The position numbers were made by a program, and so were the translations under genes. Positions 36,301-46,015 of a stretch of DNA of 64,000 nt are shown in pieces (the stretch's first letter is position 1; every line of letters begins with the position of its first letter). The stretch comes from Candidatus Contendibacter odensensis. GTDB taxonomy: Bacteria > Pseudomonadota > Gammaproteobacteria > Competibacterales > Competibacteraceae. The DNA lies in NCBI GenBank assembly GCA_002747185.1, contig PDTV01000007.1, forward strand, positions 84,908 to 148,907, in the 5' to 3' direction. Below the pieces are notes generated by a model, which saw only the letters and a list, made by a program, of their open reading frames with translations, was not told where the DNA came from and ran no database searches.

Positions 36301-38179
36301 TTGCTCAAACGATGCTAGCAGGAAAACCCTTACCTCATATAAAAATAAATACCCGGAGATAACCCAAGTTCATTTTAATTGTAAGAACACAGGTAATCCT
36401 TTTTCTCAGTGGAAAAAAGGCATCAACTTAGCTAATACTGATATTATATGGATCGCTGAAAGTGACGATTTTTGTGAGCAGAACTTTTTGGAGACACTTA
36501 TACCTTTTTTTATGGATGAAGCCATCCAACTAGCATACTGTTATTCTGTCTTTATTGATGCTGATAATAAACCAACAAACTTTACTTTCAAGAATTATCT
36601 ATCTGAATTGAACTTAAACAAATGGAATACTGATTATGTTGAATCTGCTCATAACGAAGTTATTAATGCTCTCGGCATAAAAAACACCATACCTAATGTT
36701 AGTAGTGCTATTTTCAGAAAACCTAAAAACATTTCCTTATTTAATCATAGCCAATGGTTAAATATGAAAATCTGTGGAGATTGGATTTTTTATCTACATT
36801 TAATCCGAGGCGGTAAAGTAGCATTTACAAATAGAACTCATAACTACTATCGCTTCCACTCTAGCAACTCCTCAGCAGCCACTTATAAGAAACCCATATA
36901 TTATATTGAACATCAAGTCGTCATAGAAACGATAGCACAACTTTACAAAATTCCGGATGAAACGCTCTACAAAAATGGAGTTCTTATAGAACGCTTCTGG
37001 AAACAAAATATGCAAAACCTAAATGACAAGCTAAACCTTAAAAATTTTTATGATATAAATAAAGCAATACAGAAAAAAGAGAAACGACACCCTAATTTAC
37101 TCATGGCTTCGTTTTCATTTTCTACCGGAGGCGGTGAAATATTTCCTATCCGCCTCGCTAATGAACTTCATCAAAAGGGATATGGCATAACTTTTTTTAA
37201 TTTTAATAGAGAACCAGTTAATGATAATGTAAGAAAAATGCTATCTAATGATATTCCTGTATTTGAGTGTACTCAAAACATCGGTAATTTAGATCAACTG
37301 CTTATCAATTTTGGTATTGAGATCGTTCATACCCATCATGCCAGCACAGAGCATTTTTTTGCTGCCTACATGAAAAAAACAAAAAAGCTCGTTAAACATG
37401 TTGTTACCATGCATGGTATGTACGAAACCCTAGAGCAAGTACATGCAGACAGTAACCTACCTGTTATTATTAATAATGTTGACCTATGGGTTTATATTGC
37501 TGATAAAAACCTCGAACTTTTTAAGGCAAAAGGGTATGATGTTAAAAATAAGTTCATAAAAATTGGTAATGGAATGGCACTTCCAAAAATAAATATTATT
37601 AATCGTAATGAGCTAAATATTCCCGAAGATGCTTTTATTCTTTGCCAAGCCAGTCGATCTATACCTGAGAAAGGTTGGGAAGAAGCAATTAATATTACAA
37701 AACAAGCAAGATTATTATCCAAAAAAGACATTCACCTTATTTTACTTGGTGATGGACCAGTGTTTCAATTATTATTAAAACAAAAGCTACCAAATTATAT
37801 TCATTTATTAGGATTTAAAAACAACACAATTGATTATTATGCTATGTCAGATATGGGGTTTCTACCTTCACGTTTCCGCGGTGAAAGCTTCCCCCTATCT
37901 GTTATCGAATGCTTATTTGCAGAAAAACCTTTTATTGCTAGCGATATTGGAGAAATCCGCAATATGCTAAGCGTTGATGGTGAAATTGCAGGCGTAGTAT
38001 TCCCACTCGATAATTGGCAAATTCCAATTAATGAAGTAGCACAGATAATTGTAGATTTTTCGACCAACATAAAAAAATATAAGAAAGCCCAGTCTTGCAC
38101 AAAAAAAGCAGCTAGCCGCTTTGAGATTAATAACATACTAAAAGCTTATGAAACAGCTTATAAGAGCGTTTTAGCTTAG
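33302..38179 (+). CDS. Giant four-domain glycosyltransferase
   Basis: About 1625 residues from ATG 33302; a TTG at 33251 would add 17. Order: a GT2 domain (about 15-260; VDIIIPVYRGFKETRDCL, NSDTEV as the metal site), a GT4-type GT-B domain (about 295-690; HAWGGGTEKHVQDL, LVLGRLSLMKGLALL), a coiled coil (about 735-845) ending in IYGSTSWKITAPIRWIK, a second GT2 domain (about 955-1190; VTVIVPNYNHNNFLVKRL, ESDDF), and a second GT4 domain (about 1265-1625; FSTGGGEIF, ILLGDGPVF, RGESFPLSVIECLF). It probably builds a surface polysaccharide at the membrane. Strongly AT-rich, hence probably acquired. Confidence 0.88.
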   Translation: MNLSPNTMNETFKPPSSVVDIIIPVYRGFKETRDCLNSVLNHPQNTDTEIIVINDFSPEEIIHNYLKDLAKEGKITLIENPSNQGFANTVNRGMVLHLERDVVLLNSDTEVHGNWLDRLRQCAYHDPKTGTVTPFSNNATICSYPRFIKANELPLDWSIETLDPLFCKLNSGHYIEIPTAVGFCMYITRSCLNQIGYFDAFSFKDGYGEENDFCMRAINIGLKNFLCSDTFIYHKGAVSFSVDSEKLCTKAQEKIKELHPHYFSLIDDFCTRDPARIMRRKIDLERLRNSPRKKLLFITHAWGGGTEKHVQDLTKILSSHYEILILRPENPAEVSIEWAKSEEELTFYFSIPYAYSDMLFFLKKINTFFIHFHHIIGINQQILQIPKDLGLSYDFTLHDYYPICPQFTLTHKDGHYCGEPDTLECAMCLKQRPAPWGMDIISWRTLFRNLLTKANRIIAPSLDVMERTRKYIPDANYEYLPHPEPFHIHFSNTNSYFFGNELKILVLGRLSLMKGLALLESCAIDAKERQLPLYFKVIGFPVEDVKQEPEIPLAFHGSYDDSQLPMLIERERADIIFFPALWPETYSYTLSAAMHSSLPIVAPCLGAFIERLAEYPVAYLLDKNNFAEQYNDFFIKLKNIALKKQRDQKKIFLMDQQYFFEKYTQPFMAIEQKPLDISVNNQAIIISNKDIYSSDHLNEQNISTLNRSDLIKLIQELPILNKSPSITKKEFTAHINALVSTNEDLTLSSKKQASFINDLKKEIAIREEKITQLNAEKNLKQKQLDERLLSIDEINKSIRAAIEYKEKHTYELENKVLELKNNLTEIYGSTSWKITAPIRWIKNFLLNSNHIFLLIFNLNRTLFSKKRLFNTILLYRKKINIFKFKFQSNHPNISHLTIEPFFYLMRKYIRPILKRLALIFFTDIAYEEATRSTHNNKTNTSDKGIPNFVPSERFESSNQPFQPFVTVIVPNYNHNNFLVKRLDSIYQQTYKNINVILLDDCSNDASRKTLTSYKNKYPEITQVHFNCKNTGNPFSQWKKGINLANTDIIWIAESDDFCEQNFLETLIPFFMDEAIQLAYCYSVFIDADNKPTNFTFKNYLSELNLNKWNTDYVESAHNEVINALGIKNTIPNVSSAIFRKPKNISLFNHSQWLNMKICGDWIFYLHLIRGGKVAFTNRTHNYYRFHSSNSSAATYKKPIYYIEHQVVIETIAQLYKIPDETLYKNGVLIERFWKQNMQNLNDKLNLKNFYDINKAIQKKEKRHPNLLMASFSFSTGGGEIFPIRLANELHQKGYGITFFNFNREPVNDNVRKMLSNDIPVFECTQNIGNLDQLLINFGIEIVHTHHASTEHFFAAYMKKTKKLVKHVVTMHGMYETLEQVHADSNLPVIINNVDLWVYIADKNLELFKAKGYDVKNKFIKIGNGMALPKINIINRNELNIPEDAFILCQASRSIPEKGWEEAINITKQARLLSKKDIHLILLGDGPVFQLLLKQKLPNYIHLLGFKNNTIDYYAMSDMGFLPSRFRGESFPLSVIECLFAEKPFIASDIGEIRNMLSVDGEIAGVVFPLDNWQIPINEVAQIIVDFSTNIKKYKKAQSCTKKAASRFEINNILKAYETAYKSVLA

Positions 38180-38301
38180 TAAGCGAGTAATAAAACCATA
38201 TAAATAATGTGTTCATTATTTTTAGCAAGTTGCCTAGAGTCATTAAATATAATTATACTCTTTTCATAAAAGTACCTTTTACACAAGTGAAATCAATAAA
38301 A

Positions 38302-40740
38302 ATGACAACAACTGATCACCAAAAACAGACATCCTGTTTATCAAAATTACTCTCTGAAGAACAAAATAAAAATGAATATTTATTTCATAGTTTATCCCAA
38401 ACTTATGCAAGGATTTACTTTTTCAACCAATCTTTTTTAGGTAGATTATTTATATTTATTCAACATATATATTTATTGCTTACTCTGCGATGGAATAAAA
38501 AAACCGATTTAATGCTACTCTACGAAAGCTCATTAGCTTTCTCAAAAAAGTATCAAACTGATTTTTCCGAGTTTTCTCCACCACCTACCCGAATAGGTTT
38601 AGCCAAAAAGATATTATCTTACCTTATAAGGCACCCTTACTCATCATTGCGACTAATTAGCTTTTATAGAATTAAAAAATTACTGACAATGCTCCGTGTT
38701 GGCTCGACAGACTCAGCAGTAATTGCATGGATAAATGGAAGATTTCCCACTGATACCAACACCAGTCAAACACCAATAATATTTGAGCTCAACTCATTAC
38801 TGGATAAAAAAAACATAGAATTTACTTCCTTTAAAAATATTGAAGTATCTATTGTAATACCTGTTTACAATCAATACAGAATGACAATTTCCTGCTTATC
38901 TGCTTTAAAAGAACATACTTTTGGTATTAATTATGAAATAATTATTGCCGACGATTGCTCAACGGATTTAACAAAAAACATTGCTGAAAAGGTTAATAAT
39001 ATACTTGTCATACGAAACAGAGAAAATTTAGGATTCCTTAAAAATTGCAACAATGCTATATCTCAGGCACGTGGAGAATATATTATCATTTTAAATAATG
39101 ACACGAATGTTCAAGCAGGGTGGTTATCACCCTTATTAGATGTTTTTAAGCAAGATAGACGAGCTGGACTTGTTGGCGCCAAATTGCTCTTCAAAAAAGG
39201 TTCCCTACAAGAAGCAGGTGGCATTATATGGAAAGATGGTACCGGCTGGAACTATGGTAGAGGCGCTAACCCTCAAAGCCCTGAGTTCAATTATCTTAAA
39301 GAAGTAGACTATATTTCAGGTGCCTGTATTGTCCTCAAAAAAACTTTATGGGATTCACTTAATGGTTTTGATGAACGCTTTTGCCCAGCTTACTATGAAG
39401 ATACTGACTTGGCATTTAGAGTTAGGGCAGCAGGGTATAAGGTTCTGTATCAACCCAAATCACTTATAGTTCATATGGAAGGCATAACCCACGGTAGCAA
39501 TATAGAGACAGGCATCAAGAAATATCAACAAATTAATTGCCAGGTTTTTTGGTCTAAATGGCAAAAAGAGCTAAATAAAAATCATTTTAAGCATGGTGAT
39601 TGTGTATTTAAGGCTCGTGACCGTTCAAGGAATAAGACCACAGTACTAATTATCGATCAATATGTGCCCTTCTATGATAAGGATGCCGGATCAAGATCAA
39701 CCTTTTTATATATTAAATCAATGCTAAATCTAGGAATTAATGTAAAATTTCTGGGTGCAAATTTTTTTCCTCATGAGCCTTATACAGAAATACTGCAACA
39801 AATGGGTGTCGAGGTATTATATGGAGAAATCTATGCGAAAAACTGGAAGAAGTGGTTAGATGATAATACAAAGTATATTGATGTTATTTACCTACATAGA
39901 CCCCATATAACAGAGCATTTTATCGATGAAATAATAACACTTAAAAAAAGACCGAAATTAATATATTTTGGTCATGATCTACACCATGTGCGTATAGCAC
40001 GTCGTGCAATTTTAAATAATGATACACAACTTTTAGAAGAATCTGATAACTGGAAACAGCGAGAGCTTAAAATATTCAAGAAAGTTGATAAAATTTATTA
40101 CCCATCCCAGACTGAAGTCGATATTATACATAAAGAAAATCCGTTATTGGATGTTCGCGCAATACCACTTTACACAATTAACTCACCTGACCCTGAATCC
40201 TATGACCATGGCTCTAGATCGGGGCTGATATTTGTGGGTGGATTCAACCACCCACCCAACCTGGATGCTATTGAGTGGTTTGTACACGATATATTACCTA
40301 TCATTCATAAACATTGTGAAGAAGCGATATTCCATATAGTTGGCTCAAATGTACCTGATAAAATTAAGGCCCTAGAAAACAAGCTGATTAATGTACATGG
40401 TTTTTTAACTGACGAAGCGCTATATCAGCTATATCAATCAGTGAGAATTTGTGTTGTACCTCTACGCTACGGAGCAGGTGTAAAGGGTAAAATTCTCGAA
40501 GCAATACAGCAAGTACTACCTTTAGTCACTACATCAATTGGTGCTGAAGGGCTACCTGACGCACAAAAAATCATGCAAGTAAAAGATACACCAGAGCAAT
40601 TTGCAAAAGCCACAATCAACTTGTATACACAACCTGCTCTGGTAACTGAGCATATAAAACATTACCACTCATATGTAGAGAAGCATTTTAGCCAAAAGCA
40701 GATAGAAAAAATTATTAAAGATGATTTTATCTGTCACTGA
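38302..40740 (+). CDS. GT2-GT4 fusion glycosyltransferase
   Basis: 812 residues from ATG 38302; a GTG at 38209 would add 31. An N-terminal ~190 residues without clear fold is followed by a GT2 domain (about 190-430; VSIVIPVYNQYRMTISCL, ILNNDTNVQAGWLSPLL as metal site, YYEDTDLAFRVRAAG) and a GT4-like domain (about 460-810; IFVGGFNHPPNLDAIEWF, VPLRYGAGVKGKILEAIQQ). O-antigen or capsule-type synthesis is likely. It shares the AT-rich composition and domain types of the preceding gene. Confidence 0.87.
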   Translation: MTTTDHQKQTSCLSKLLSEEQNKNEYLFHSLSQTYARIYFFNQSFLGRLFIFIQHIYLLLTLRWNKKTDLMLLYESSLAFSKKYQTDFSEFSPPPTRIGLAKKILSYLIRHPYSSLRLISFYRIKKLLTMLRVGSTDSAVIAWINGRFPTDTNTSQTPIIFELNSLLDKKNIEFTSFKNIEVSIVIPVYNQYRMTISCLSALKEHTFGINYEIIIADDCSTDLTKNIAEKVNNILVIRNRENLGFLKNCNNAISQARGEYIIILNNDTNVQAGWLSPLLDVFKQDRRAGLVGAKLLFKKGSLQEAGGIIWKDGTGWNYGRGANPQSPEFNYLKEVDYISGACIVLKKTLWDSLNGFDERFCPAYYEDTDLAFRVRAAGYKVLYQPKSLIVHMEGITHGSNIETGIKKYQQINCQVFWSKWQKELNKNHFKHGDCVFKARDRSRNKTTVLIIDQYVPFYDKDAGSRSTFLYIKSMLNLGINVKFLGANFFPHEPYTEILQQMGVEVLYGEIYAKNWKKWLDDNTKYIDVIYLHRPHITEHFIDEIITLKKRPKLIYFGHDLHHVRIARRAILNNDTQLLEESDNWKQRELKIFKKVDKIYYPSQTEVDIIHKENPLLDVRAIPLYTINSPDPESYDHGSRSGLIFVGGFNHPPNLDAIEWFVHDILPIIHKHCEEAIFHIVGSNVPDKIKALENKLINVHGFLTDEALYQLYQSVRICVVPLRYGAGVKGKILEAIQQVLPLVTTSIGAEGLPDAQKIMQVKDTPEQFAKATINLYTQPALVTEHIKHYHSYVEKHFSQKQIEKIIKDDFICH

Positions 40741-40757
40741 TCCACAACATACAGTTA

Positions 40758-41831
40758 TTAATAGCGTATTAATCGATAAAGTTGCCGTGACTTATATGCC
40801 AAAAACCGCAATGGTTTAGTTATACGCCAAGAAGTCGATTGGTAAATCGCTTCGAGCCGTTTTTTTCGTCCATTTAGTTCATTATTCTGTTTTAGAAGCA
40901 CTTCTGACAGTCTATCCAGGTTTTCTTCCAAAATTTCAACTATTTTCCATTTTTCTTGCATCACACTGAGTTGCTTTACCAGCTGCTGAAGCAAGTTTTT
41001 TTGCTCCAATAAATATATGGTTAATGGTTCCTCAAAAGCAGCCCACTGTCTAAAAGGTTCTCTAGCTACTGGCTGATGAATGATACCTTCGTATAGTGCT
41101 AAAAACGCCTCACTCAGATCCTGACCAGACCAGCGTTTTTTCCATTTATCAAATAAAGCAGCCCGCCCGCCAGAAATTTTATTGGTATCCGCCTGCATAC
41201 CAAAACCAGAGTGGCCATAATTACGATAACAAGCAGTAATCTTATTAATATGCAAAAATTTGCTATGTTCCGCAAGCTGTAACCAAAAATCCCAATCCTC
41301 GTATAGCATTAGATTCTCATCAAATCGACAGCCTGAATCTAATAGTATTCGATCAAATAATACTGCATGCATAGGAATGTAGTTTTGTGCGCGCAGACTC
41401 GGCAGATGAAACGAATGATTGTATAGCGTCTTGAAACCAGCCGAGCCATCCACTAAATAAGCAATCATCTGCACACCACTATAAGCCACCTGCAACTCAG
41501 TATGTGCGTGTAAGGCCTCCACCAAGACTGATACATGCTCAGGAAACAGCAAGTCATCATCATCGAGAAAACCAATATATTGTCCATGAGCCGTATCCAA
41601 TCCCAAGTTAGCTGCAGAGCAGCGATCTAGTGCACATTCTGAATCGGCAAAATGTAATGGAAATTGCCCACAGTACTTATCTAAAGGTGGATGGCCAGGG
41701 CCATAAGCATTGACTACGATGACCTCAATACAAGGGTAATGTTGTGATGCAATACTCTCTAAGGCTTCATGCAATGAAGGCCGCGCCATACTACGGACAA
41801 TAATACTTACTAATAAATGGTTTTTACTCAC
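40758..41831 (-). CDS. GT2 glycosyltransferase with C-terminal coiled coil
   Basis: 357 residues. GT-A fold: VSIIVRSMARPSLHEALESI, then IGFLDDDDLLFPEHVSVLV with a D-D-D-D metal site and YEDWDFWLQLAEHSKF. The last ~90 residues form a coiled coil ending in YQSTSWRITKPLRFLAYK, a tail also found in the giant enzyme to its left. Convergent with the 38302-40740 gene (17-bp gap) and higher in GC than it. Confidence 0.88.
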   Translation of the reverse strand: MSKNHLLVSIIVRSMARPSLHEALESIASQHYPCIEVIVVNAYGPGHPPLDKYCGQFPLHFADSECALDRCSAANLGLDTAHGQYIGFLDDDDLLFPEHVSVLVEALHAHTELQVAYSGVQMIAYLVDGSAGFKTLYNHSFHLPSLRAQNYIPMHAVLFDRILLDSGCRFDENLMLYEDWDFWLQLAEHSKFLHINKITACYRNYGHSGFGMQADTNKISGGRAALFDKWKKRWSGQDLSEAFLALYEGIIHQPVAREPFRQWAAFEEPLTIYLLEQKNLLQQLVKQLSVMQEKWKIVEILEENLDRLSEVLLKQNNELNGRKKRLEAIYQSTSWRITKPLRFLAYKSRQLYRLIRY

Positions 41832-41970
41832 TCGGCTGCCACACTTCTTTAATGTAAGTATGGATATTTAAAAATTATTTTTAACTACCAGGTAATACAA
41901 ATACATTTAATGAAGTATAGATATAAAAAAGATAACATAGCTGTATGTTATGCTTGCCATTTTAAAGCCA

Positions 41971-43017
41971 TCATTCTCGTCGAAAAACCACTAAATCATT
42001 AATACTTAACCGAATACCAATATGCTGCCCCAAAGCATGATTATGATGGCTGGAAGCAAGACATAGTACATGTGTATCAGTAGGCAAGCGTAGCGTATAT
42101 AAAAACTCGGCACCTCGAAATGTCCGCTCGACCACCTCTACTTTTACCGGGCTAGCATCATCATGAAGCACATCATCAGGACGCACAAAGATATCAACTT
42201 GATCACCCAATTTGCAGTCCGGTGGCAGAAACCCAACAATTTCACCGAACTCGGTACATACTTTCCCTGGCGCACTGACTTGCCCTGACAAAAATACACC
42301 TTGCCCGATAAAGCTGGCCACAAAGCGACTCACCGGTTGATGGTAAAGATTATAAGCACTGCCCCATTGCAACAAGTGCCCTCCATGCAAGACACCGATC
42401 TGATCTGCAAAAGCAAAAGCCTCAAATTGATCGTGACTTACCAATAATCCACCGACACCCTCCCGTAATAAAATAGCGCGAACCTCGCGTGCCAGTCCTT
42501 CTCGTAAGGTTGCATCCAAACTGGAAAACGGTTCATCCAGCAGCAGTAATTTCGGTCTTGGTGCCAACGCCCGCGCCAACGCCACCCGCTGTTGCTGGCC
42601 ACCAGAAACCTGGTGTGGATAGTGCTGAACATACTCTTCCAGCCCAACTAGTCGCAGCAGCTCGCGAACCCGTGACTTGCGCTCTGCTGCTTTCCAATTA
42701 CGTAACCCAAAAGCTATATTATCGGCAATACTTAGATGTGGAAATAGTGCCAAATCCTGAAACATCATGCCAATACGTCGCTGTTCTGTAGGCAAGCTCC
42801 AGCCATACCGACTTAATTCAACACCTTCCAGTCGTATAGAACCCCTTTGTAGTGGCTCGAAACCAGCGATGGCCCGTAACACAGTCGTTTTTCCACAACC
42901 GCTTGGCCCTAGCAAACAACCAATATCTGCGCTCTCTAATTGTAGTGACAGGTTTTCTATGACCTTCCTCGGCGGATAAGCAAGATCAACGTCATTGAGC
43001 TTAAGAAAAGGAGTCAT
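41971..43017 (-). CDS. fbpC: Iron(III) ABC transporter ATPase FbpC
   Basis: 348 residues from ATG 43017, chosen because the ABC domain starts there (MTPFLKLNDVDLAY). Walker A GPSGCGKTT, Q-loop MMFQDLALFPH, signature VSGGQQQRVALARAL, Walker B LLLLDEPFSSLD, and a C-terminal TOBE-like regulatory domain. It powers uptake of ferric iron through FbpB. Its first 17 bases overlap the end of fbpB. Confidence 0.9.
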   Translation of the reverse strand: MTPFLKLNDVDLAYPPRKVIENLSLQLESADIGCLLGPSGCGKTTVLRAIAGFEPLQRGSIRLEGVELSRYGWSLPTEQRRIGMMFQDLALFPHLSIADNIAFGLRNWKAAERKSRVRELLRLVGLEEYVQHYPHQVSGGQQQRVALARALAPRPKLLLLDEPFSSLDATLREGLAREVRAILLREGVGGLLVSHDQFEAFAFADQIGVLHGGHLLQWGSAYNLYHQPVSRFVASFIGQGVFLSGQVSAPGKVCTEFGEIVGFLPPDCKLGDQVDIFVRPDDVLHDDASPVKVEVVERTFRGAEFLYTLRLPTDTHVLCLASSHHNHALGQHIGIRLSINDLVVFRRE

Positions 43018-44731
43018 GTCCAGGCTTCGCTTGACTAATGGCACGACTGAGCAAAATAACAGGCCCAATACCCGCTAATACAATCGCTAGGGCAAAACTA
43101 GCCGAATCAGCAAGTCGCTCATCTGAAGCAAGCTCAAAAGTACGTACTGCCAGCGTGTTAAAGTTAAACGGCCGTAAAACCAATGTAGCGGGCAATTCCT
43201 TGAGCACATCCACAAATACCAGCAACAGTGCTGTTAACAGGCTTGTCCGTAATATCGGTACATGCACTCGTTGCAGTACTGCCCTAGGCGTTGCCCCTAG
43301 TGACCGGGCTGCATCATCCATGCTGGGACGAATGCGGGTCAGTCCTGCCTCAACGCCATGCAGCGCAATCGGCAAAAACCGCACAGTATAAGCAAATAGT
43401 AATGCTATCAATGTACCGCTCAGCAACAAACCTGTGGATATTCCTAGCCAGTCCCGTGCCCAAGTATCTATATGCTGGTCGATAGCGGCAAACGGCAACA
43501 TGACCCCGATTGCCAACACTGTTCCGGGTACAGCGTACCCCAGCCCGGCACCACGTACTGCAAAACGTACCGCCATTGTATGTGGGCGTAACCGCTGGCC
43601 ATAAGCTAAAAGTAGTGCTAGTAACAAGATCAATAATGCAGCACCCAGGGCAAGGAATACACTATTGCTTAATAAGCGCAAGAAACGCTCATCTACCACT
43701 TCAGGCGCTGTATACATTGCCCAAATGATCAATTGTCCTGCCGGGATTAGAAAACCAAAAAGTATCGGTAGTGCGCAACCCAAGACTGCTAACCATTTCC
43801 ACATACCCATCAGTGGCAATCGTTGTAGATGAGGCTGGCGGTTACCTGTATGATGAAAACGTACCCGCTGCCGCGACAAACGTTCGAACAACAAAAGCAC
43901 AAATATAAACATTAGCAATACCGACGCTAACTGGGCCGCAGCGGTACCATCCCCCATCCCGAACCAAACCCGAAAAATCCCGGTAGTGAAGGTGCTGACC
44001 CCAAAATATTGTACGGTGCCGTAATCAGCAAGTGCTTCCATTTGTACGAGCGAGACACCTGCAATTAATGATGGCCGGGCCAAAGGTAACGCCAGCGCAT
44101 AAAATCGCCGCCATGGCCCTGCACCCAATGTCCGTCCAACCTCCTGCGCACCAACGGATTGATCGAGAAATGCTGCACGCGCCAACAAATAGACATAGGG
44201 GTACAATACCAATGACAGCATCAGAATCGCGCCGGGCAACGAGCGAATTGCGGGAAAACTATAGTCTTGTCGTGTCCAGCCAAATAACTCCCGAAGTCCG
44301 GTTTGAACAGGTCCTGCAAAATCCAATAGGCCCGTATACGTATAAGCAATAATGTAAGCTGGCATTGCCATGGGCAACAACAGCATCCACTCAAAGGTCT
44401 GCCGTCCGGGAAATTCGCGTGTACTAACCCACCAAGCAGTAGGCACACCAATTAACAGCGTACCTAAACCAACACTTAGCATTAGTACTAAAGAATGTGT
44501 GACATAATCAATAAATACTGTATTGATAAGATGCCGCCAAACCTCACCCGCTGGCTGCAATGCGATAGTAAATAAGGCCAATACCGGCAATGCTAATATT
44601 GAAGCAATTCCAACGACTAATGCGGTCCAGCGATTAACGCTAACCTTATTTTTAAATCGGCTTAACAAACTGCCAGTAGTGGATAGTTCGCTAACGACAT
44701 TTTTGTCGAACCTCTGATGGGGATTCGCCAT
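43001..44731 (-). CDS. fbpB: Iron(III) ABC transporter permease FbpB
   Basis: 576 residues from ATG 44731; an ATG eight codons upstream is possible. About twelve transmembrane segments in two homologous halves, each with the EAA-type cytoplasmic loop (AQEVGRTLGAGPWRRFYALA and DDAARSLGATPRAVLQRVHV). This fused two-permease form is typical of FbpB/SfuB. Lies between fbpA and fbpC. Confidence 0.92.
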   Translation of the reverse strand: MANPHQRFDKNVVSELSTTGSLLSRFKNKVSVNRWTALVVGIASILALPVLALFTIALQPAGEVWRHLINTVFIDYVTHSLVLMLSVGLGTLLIGVPTAWWVSTREFPGRQTFEWMLLLPMAMPAYIIAYTYTGLLDFAGPVQTGLRELFGWTRQDYSFPAIRSLPGAILMLSLVLYPYVYLLARAAFLDQSVGAQEVGRTLGAGPWRRFYALALPLARPSLIAGVSLVQMEALADYGTVQYFGVSTFTTGIFRVWFGMGDGTAAAQLASVLLMFIFVLLLFERLSRQRVRFHHTGNRQPHLQRLPLMGMWKWLAVLGCALPILFGFLIPAGQLIIWAMYTAPEVVDERFLRLLSNSVFLALGAALLILLLALLLAYGQRLRPHTMAVRFAVRGAGLGYAVPGTVLAIGVMLPFAAIDQHIDTWARDWLGISTGLLLSGTLIALLFAYTVRFLPIALHGVEAGLTRIRPSMDDAARSLGATPRAVLQRVHVPILRTSLLTALLLVFVDVLKELPATLVLRPFNFNTLAVRTFELASDERLADSASFALAIVLAGIGPVILLSRAISQAKPGHDSFS

Positions 44732-44786
44732 AAGCAGCCTATCACTGAATAACATTATTCAGCTTTTTTATTTCGATAAATAATTT

Positions 44787-44817
44787 ATCCCGATAAGTTT
44801 TATTAACCTATCGGGAT
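44787..44817. terminator. Stem-loop between fbpA and fbpB
   Basis: ATCCCGATA (44787-44795) pairs with TATCGGGAT (44809-44817) around a 13-base loop. On the minus strand a short T-rich run follows, so it may act as a partial terminator keeping fbpA (the abundant binding protein) above fbpBC. Confidence 0.55.
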
Positions 44818-44857
44818 CACACTACACACACGCTGACAGTGATAGATACTACTTGTA

Positions 44858-45892
44858 TTATTTCCAGCCGGCCCGATCCATTAATCGAACAGCGGCAGCA
44901 TTGAACTCACCGAGCTTGCTAACATTCAGGACATCCGCCTGCACCGTCCCCCATGCTTTCAAGAGCGCACTAGGTGCAATTGCTGGATTGACTGGATATT
45001 CATTGTTGCGATCAGCATACCAACGTTGCGCTTTATCGCTGGATAGAAACTCCAGTAATTTAATGGCATTTTCGCGGTGACGGGCATGTGCGGTGACACC
45101 TGCGCCGCTCACATTGACATGCACACCTGTGGTCTGCACATTAGGCCAGAATATAGCGACTCGCTTGGCCGCTTCCTTTTGGCGCTTGTCTTTGGAAGTT
45201 ATCATACCTCCCAGATAGTACGTATTCGCCAGTGTCAAATCACATTCACCTGCAGCAACTGCCTTGATCTGATCACGATCACCGCCCTGAGGTGGACGGG
45301 CAAAGTTTGCAACCAGCCCTTTCGCCCAGGCCTCAGTTTTAGCTTCGCCATGATGTGCGATCATGCCAGCCACTAAAGATTGATTGTAAATGCTATTCGA
45401 GGAACGCATACAAACCTTGCCTTTCCAACGTGGGTCAGCAAGATTTTCATAAGTCGATAGTGCTGTAGGCTTGACCCGATCTTTAGCATAAATAATGGGG
45501 CGTGCGCGAACCGATAAGCCATACCAATAGCCTTGGGGATCACGATAAGCCACAGGTACTTTTTGTTGCAGCATTTTGGAATCAATTGCTTGCAACACAC
45601 CTTCTTTTCGAGCAGCGTACAAGCGACCCGCATCCGTAGTCAGCAGCACATCGGCTGGCGTATTCCGCCCTTCGCTTTTCAGACGTTGTAGAAGTGCCTG
45701 TGCCTTACCTGTTACCAAATTGACCTTAATCCCTGTCTGTTTGCTGAAATCATCTAGTAGCGGTTTGATAAGATCCTCTTTGCGTGCTGAATAGACATTG
45801 ACTTCCTCAATCGCCAACACCGGTTTGGCTAGCAAACAAAGGAACAAGCCGACAATGGGGAATAAGGAGAAAAACTTAAATTTACCGAGCAT
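44858..45892 (-). CDS. fbpA: Iron(III) ABC transporter substrate-binding protein FbpA
   Basis: 344 residues with a signal peptide (FKFFSLFPIVGLFLCLLA, cleavage after VLA). The mature protein is a type II periplasmic binding protein of the ferric-iron group: VNVYSARKEDLIKPLLDDF, ADVLLTTDAGRLYAARKEG, and tandem Tyr in LANTYYLGGM, the usual iron ligands. First gene of the fbpABC operon, under a strong Fur box about 105 bp upstream. Confidence 0.94.
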   Translation of the reverse strand: MLGKFKFFSLFPIVGLFLCLLAKPVLAIEEVNVYSARKEDLIKPLLDDFSKQTGIKVNLVTGKAQALLQRLKSEGRNTPADVLLTTDAGRLYAARKEGVLQAIDSKMLQQKVPVAYRDPQGYWYGLSVRARPIIYAKDRVKPTALSTYENLADPRWKGKVCMRSSNSIYNQSLVAGMIAHHGEAKTEAWAKGLVANFARPPQGGDRDQIKAVAAGECDLTLANTYYLGGMITSKDKRQKEAAKRVAIFWPNVQTTGVHVNVSGAGVTAHARHRENAIKLLEFLSSDKAQRWYADRNNEYPVNPAIAPSALLKAWGTVQADVLNVSKLGEFNAAAVRLMDRAGWK

Positions 45893-45996
45893 AGGCCACT
45901 CCGAAAGATTAATAATGGTTATGAATATTTTTTAGTTGGTATCTACCAACTCGTAGCGAGAGCAGTCGCTTTTGTTTAAAGCAACTACAGATTATA

Positions 45997-46015
45997 GCTA
46001 ATGATAATCATTATC
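45997..46015. promoter_or_regulatory. Fur box upstream of fbpA
   Basis: GCTAATGATAATCATTATC matches the 19-bp Fur consensus GATAATGATAATCATTATC at 18 of 19 positions. It lies 105 bp before the fbpA start, so the operon is very likely repressed by Fur when iron is plentiful. Confidence 0.92.
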
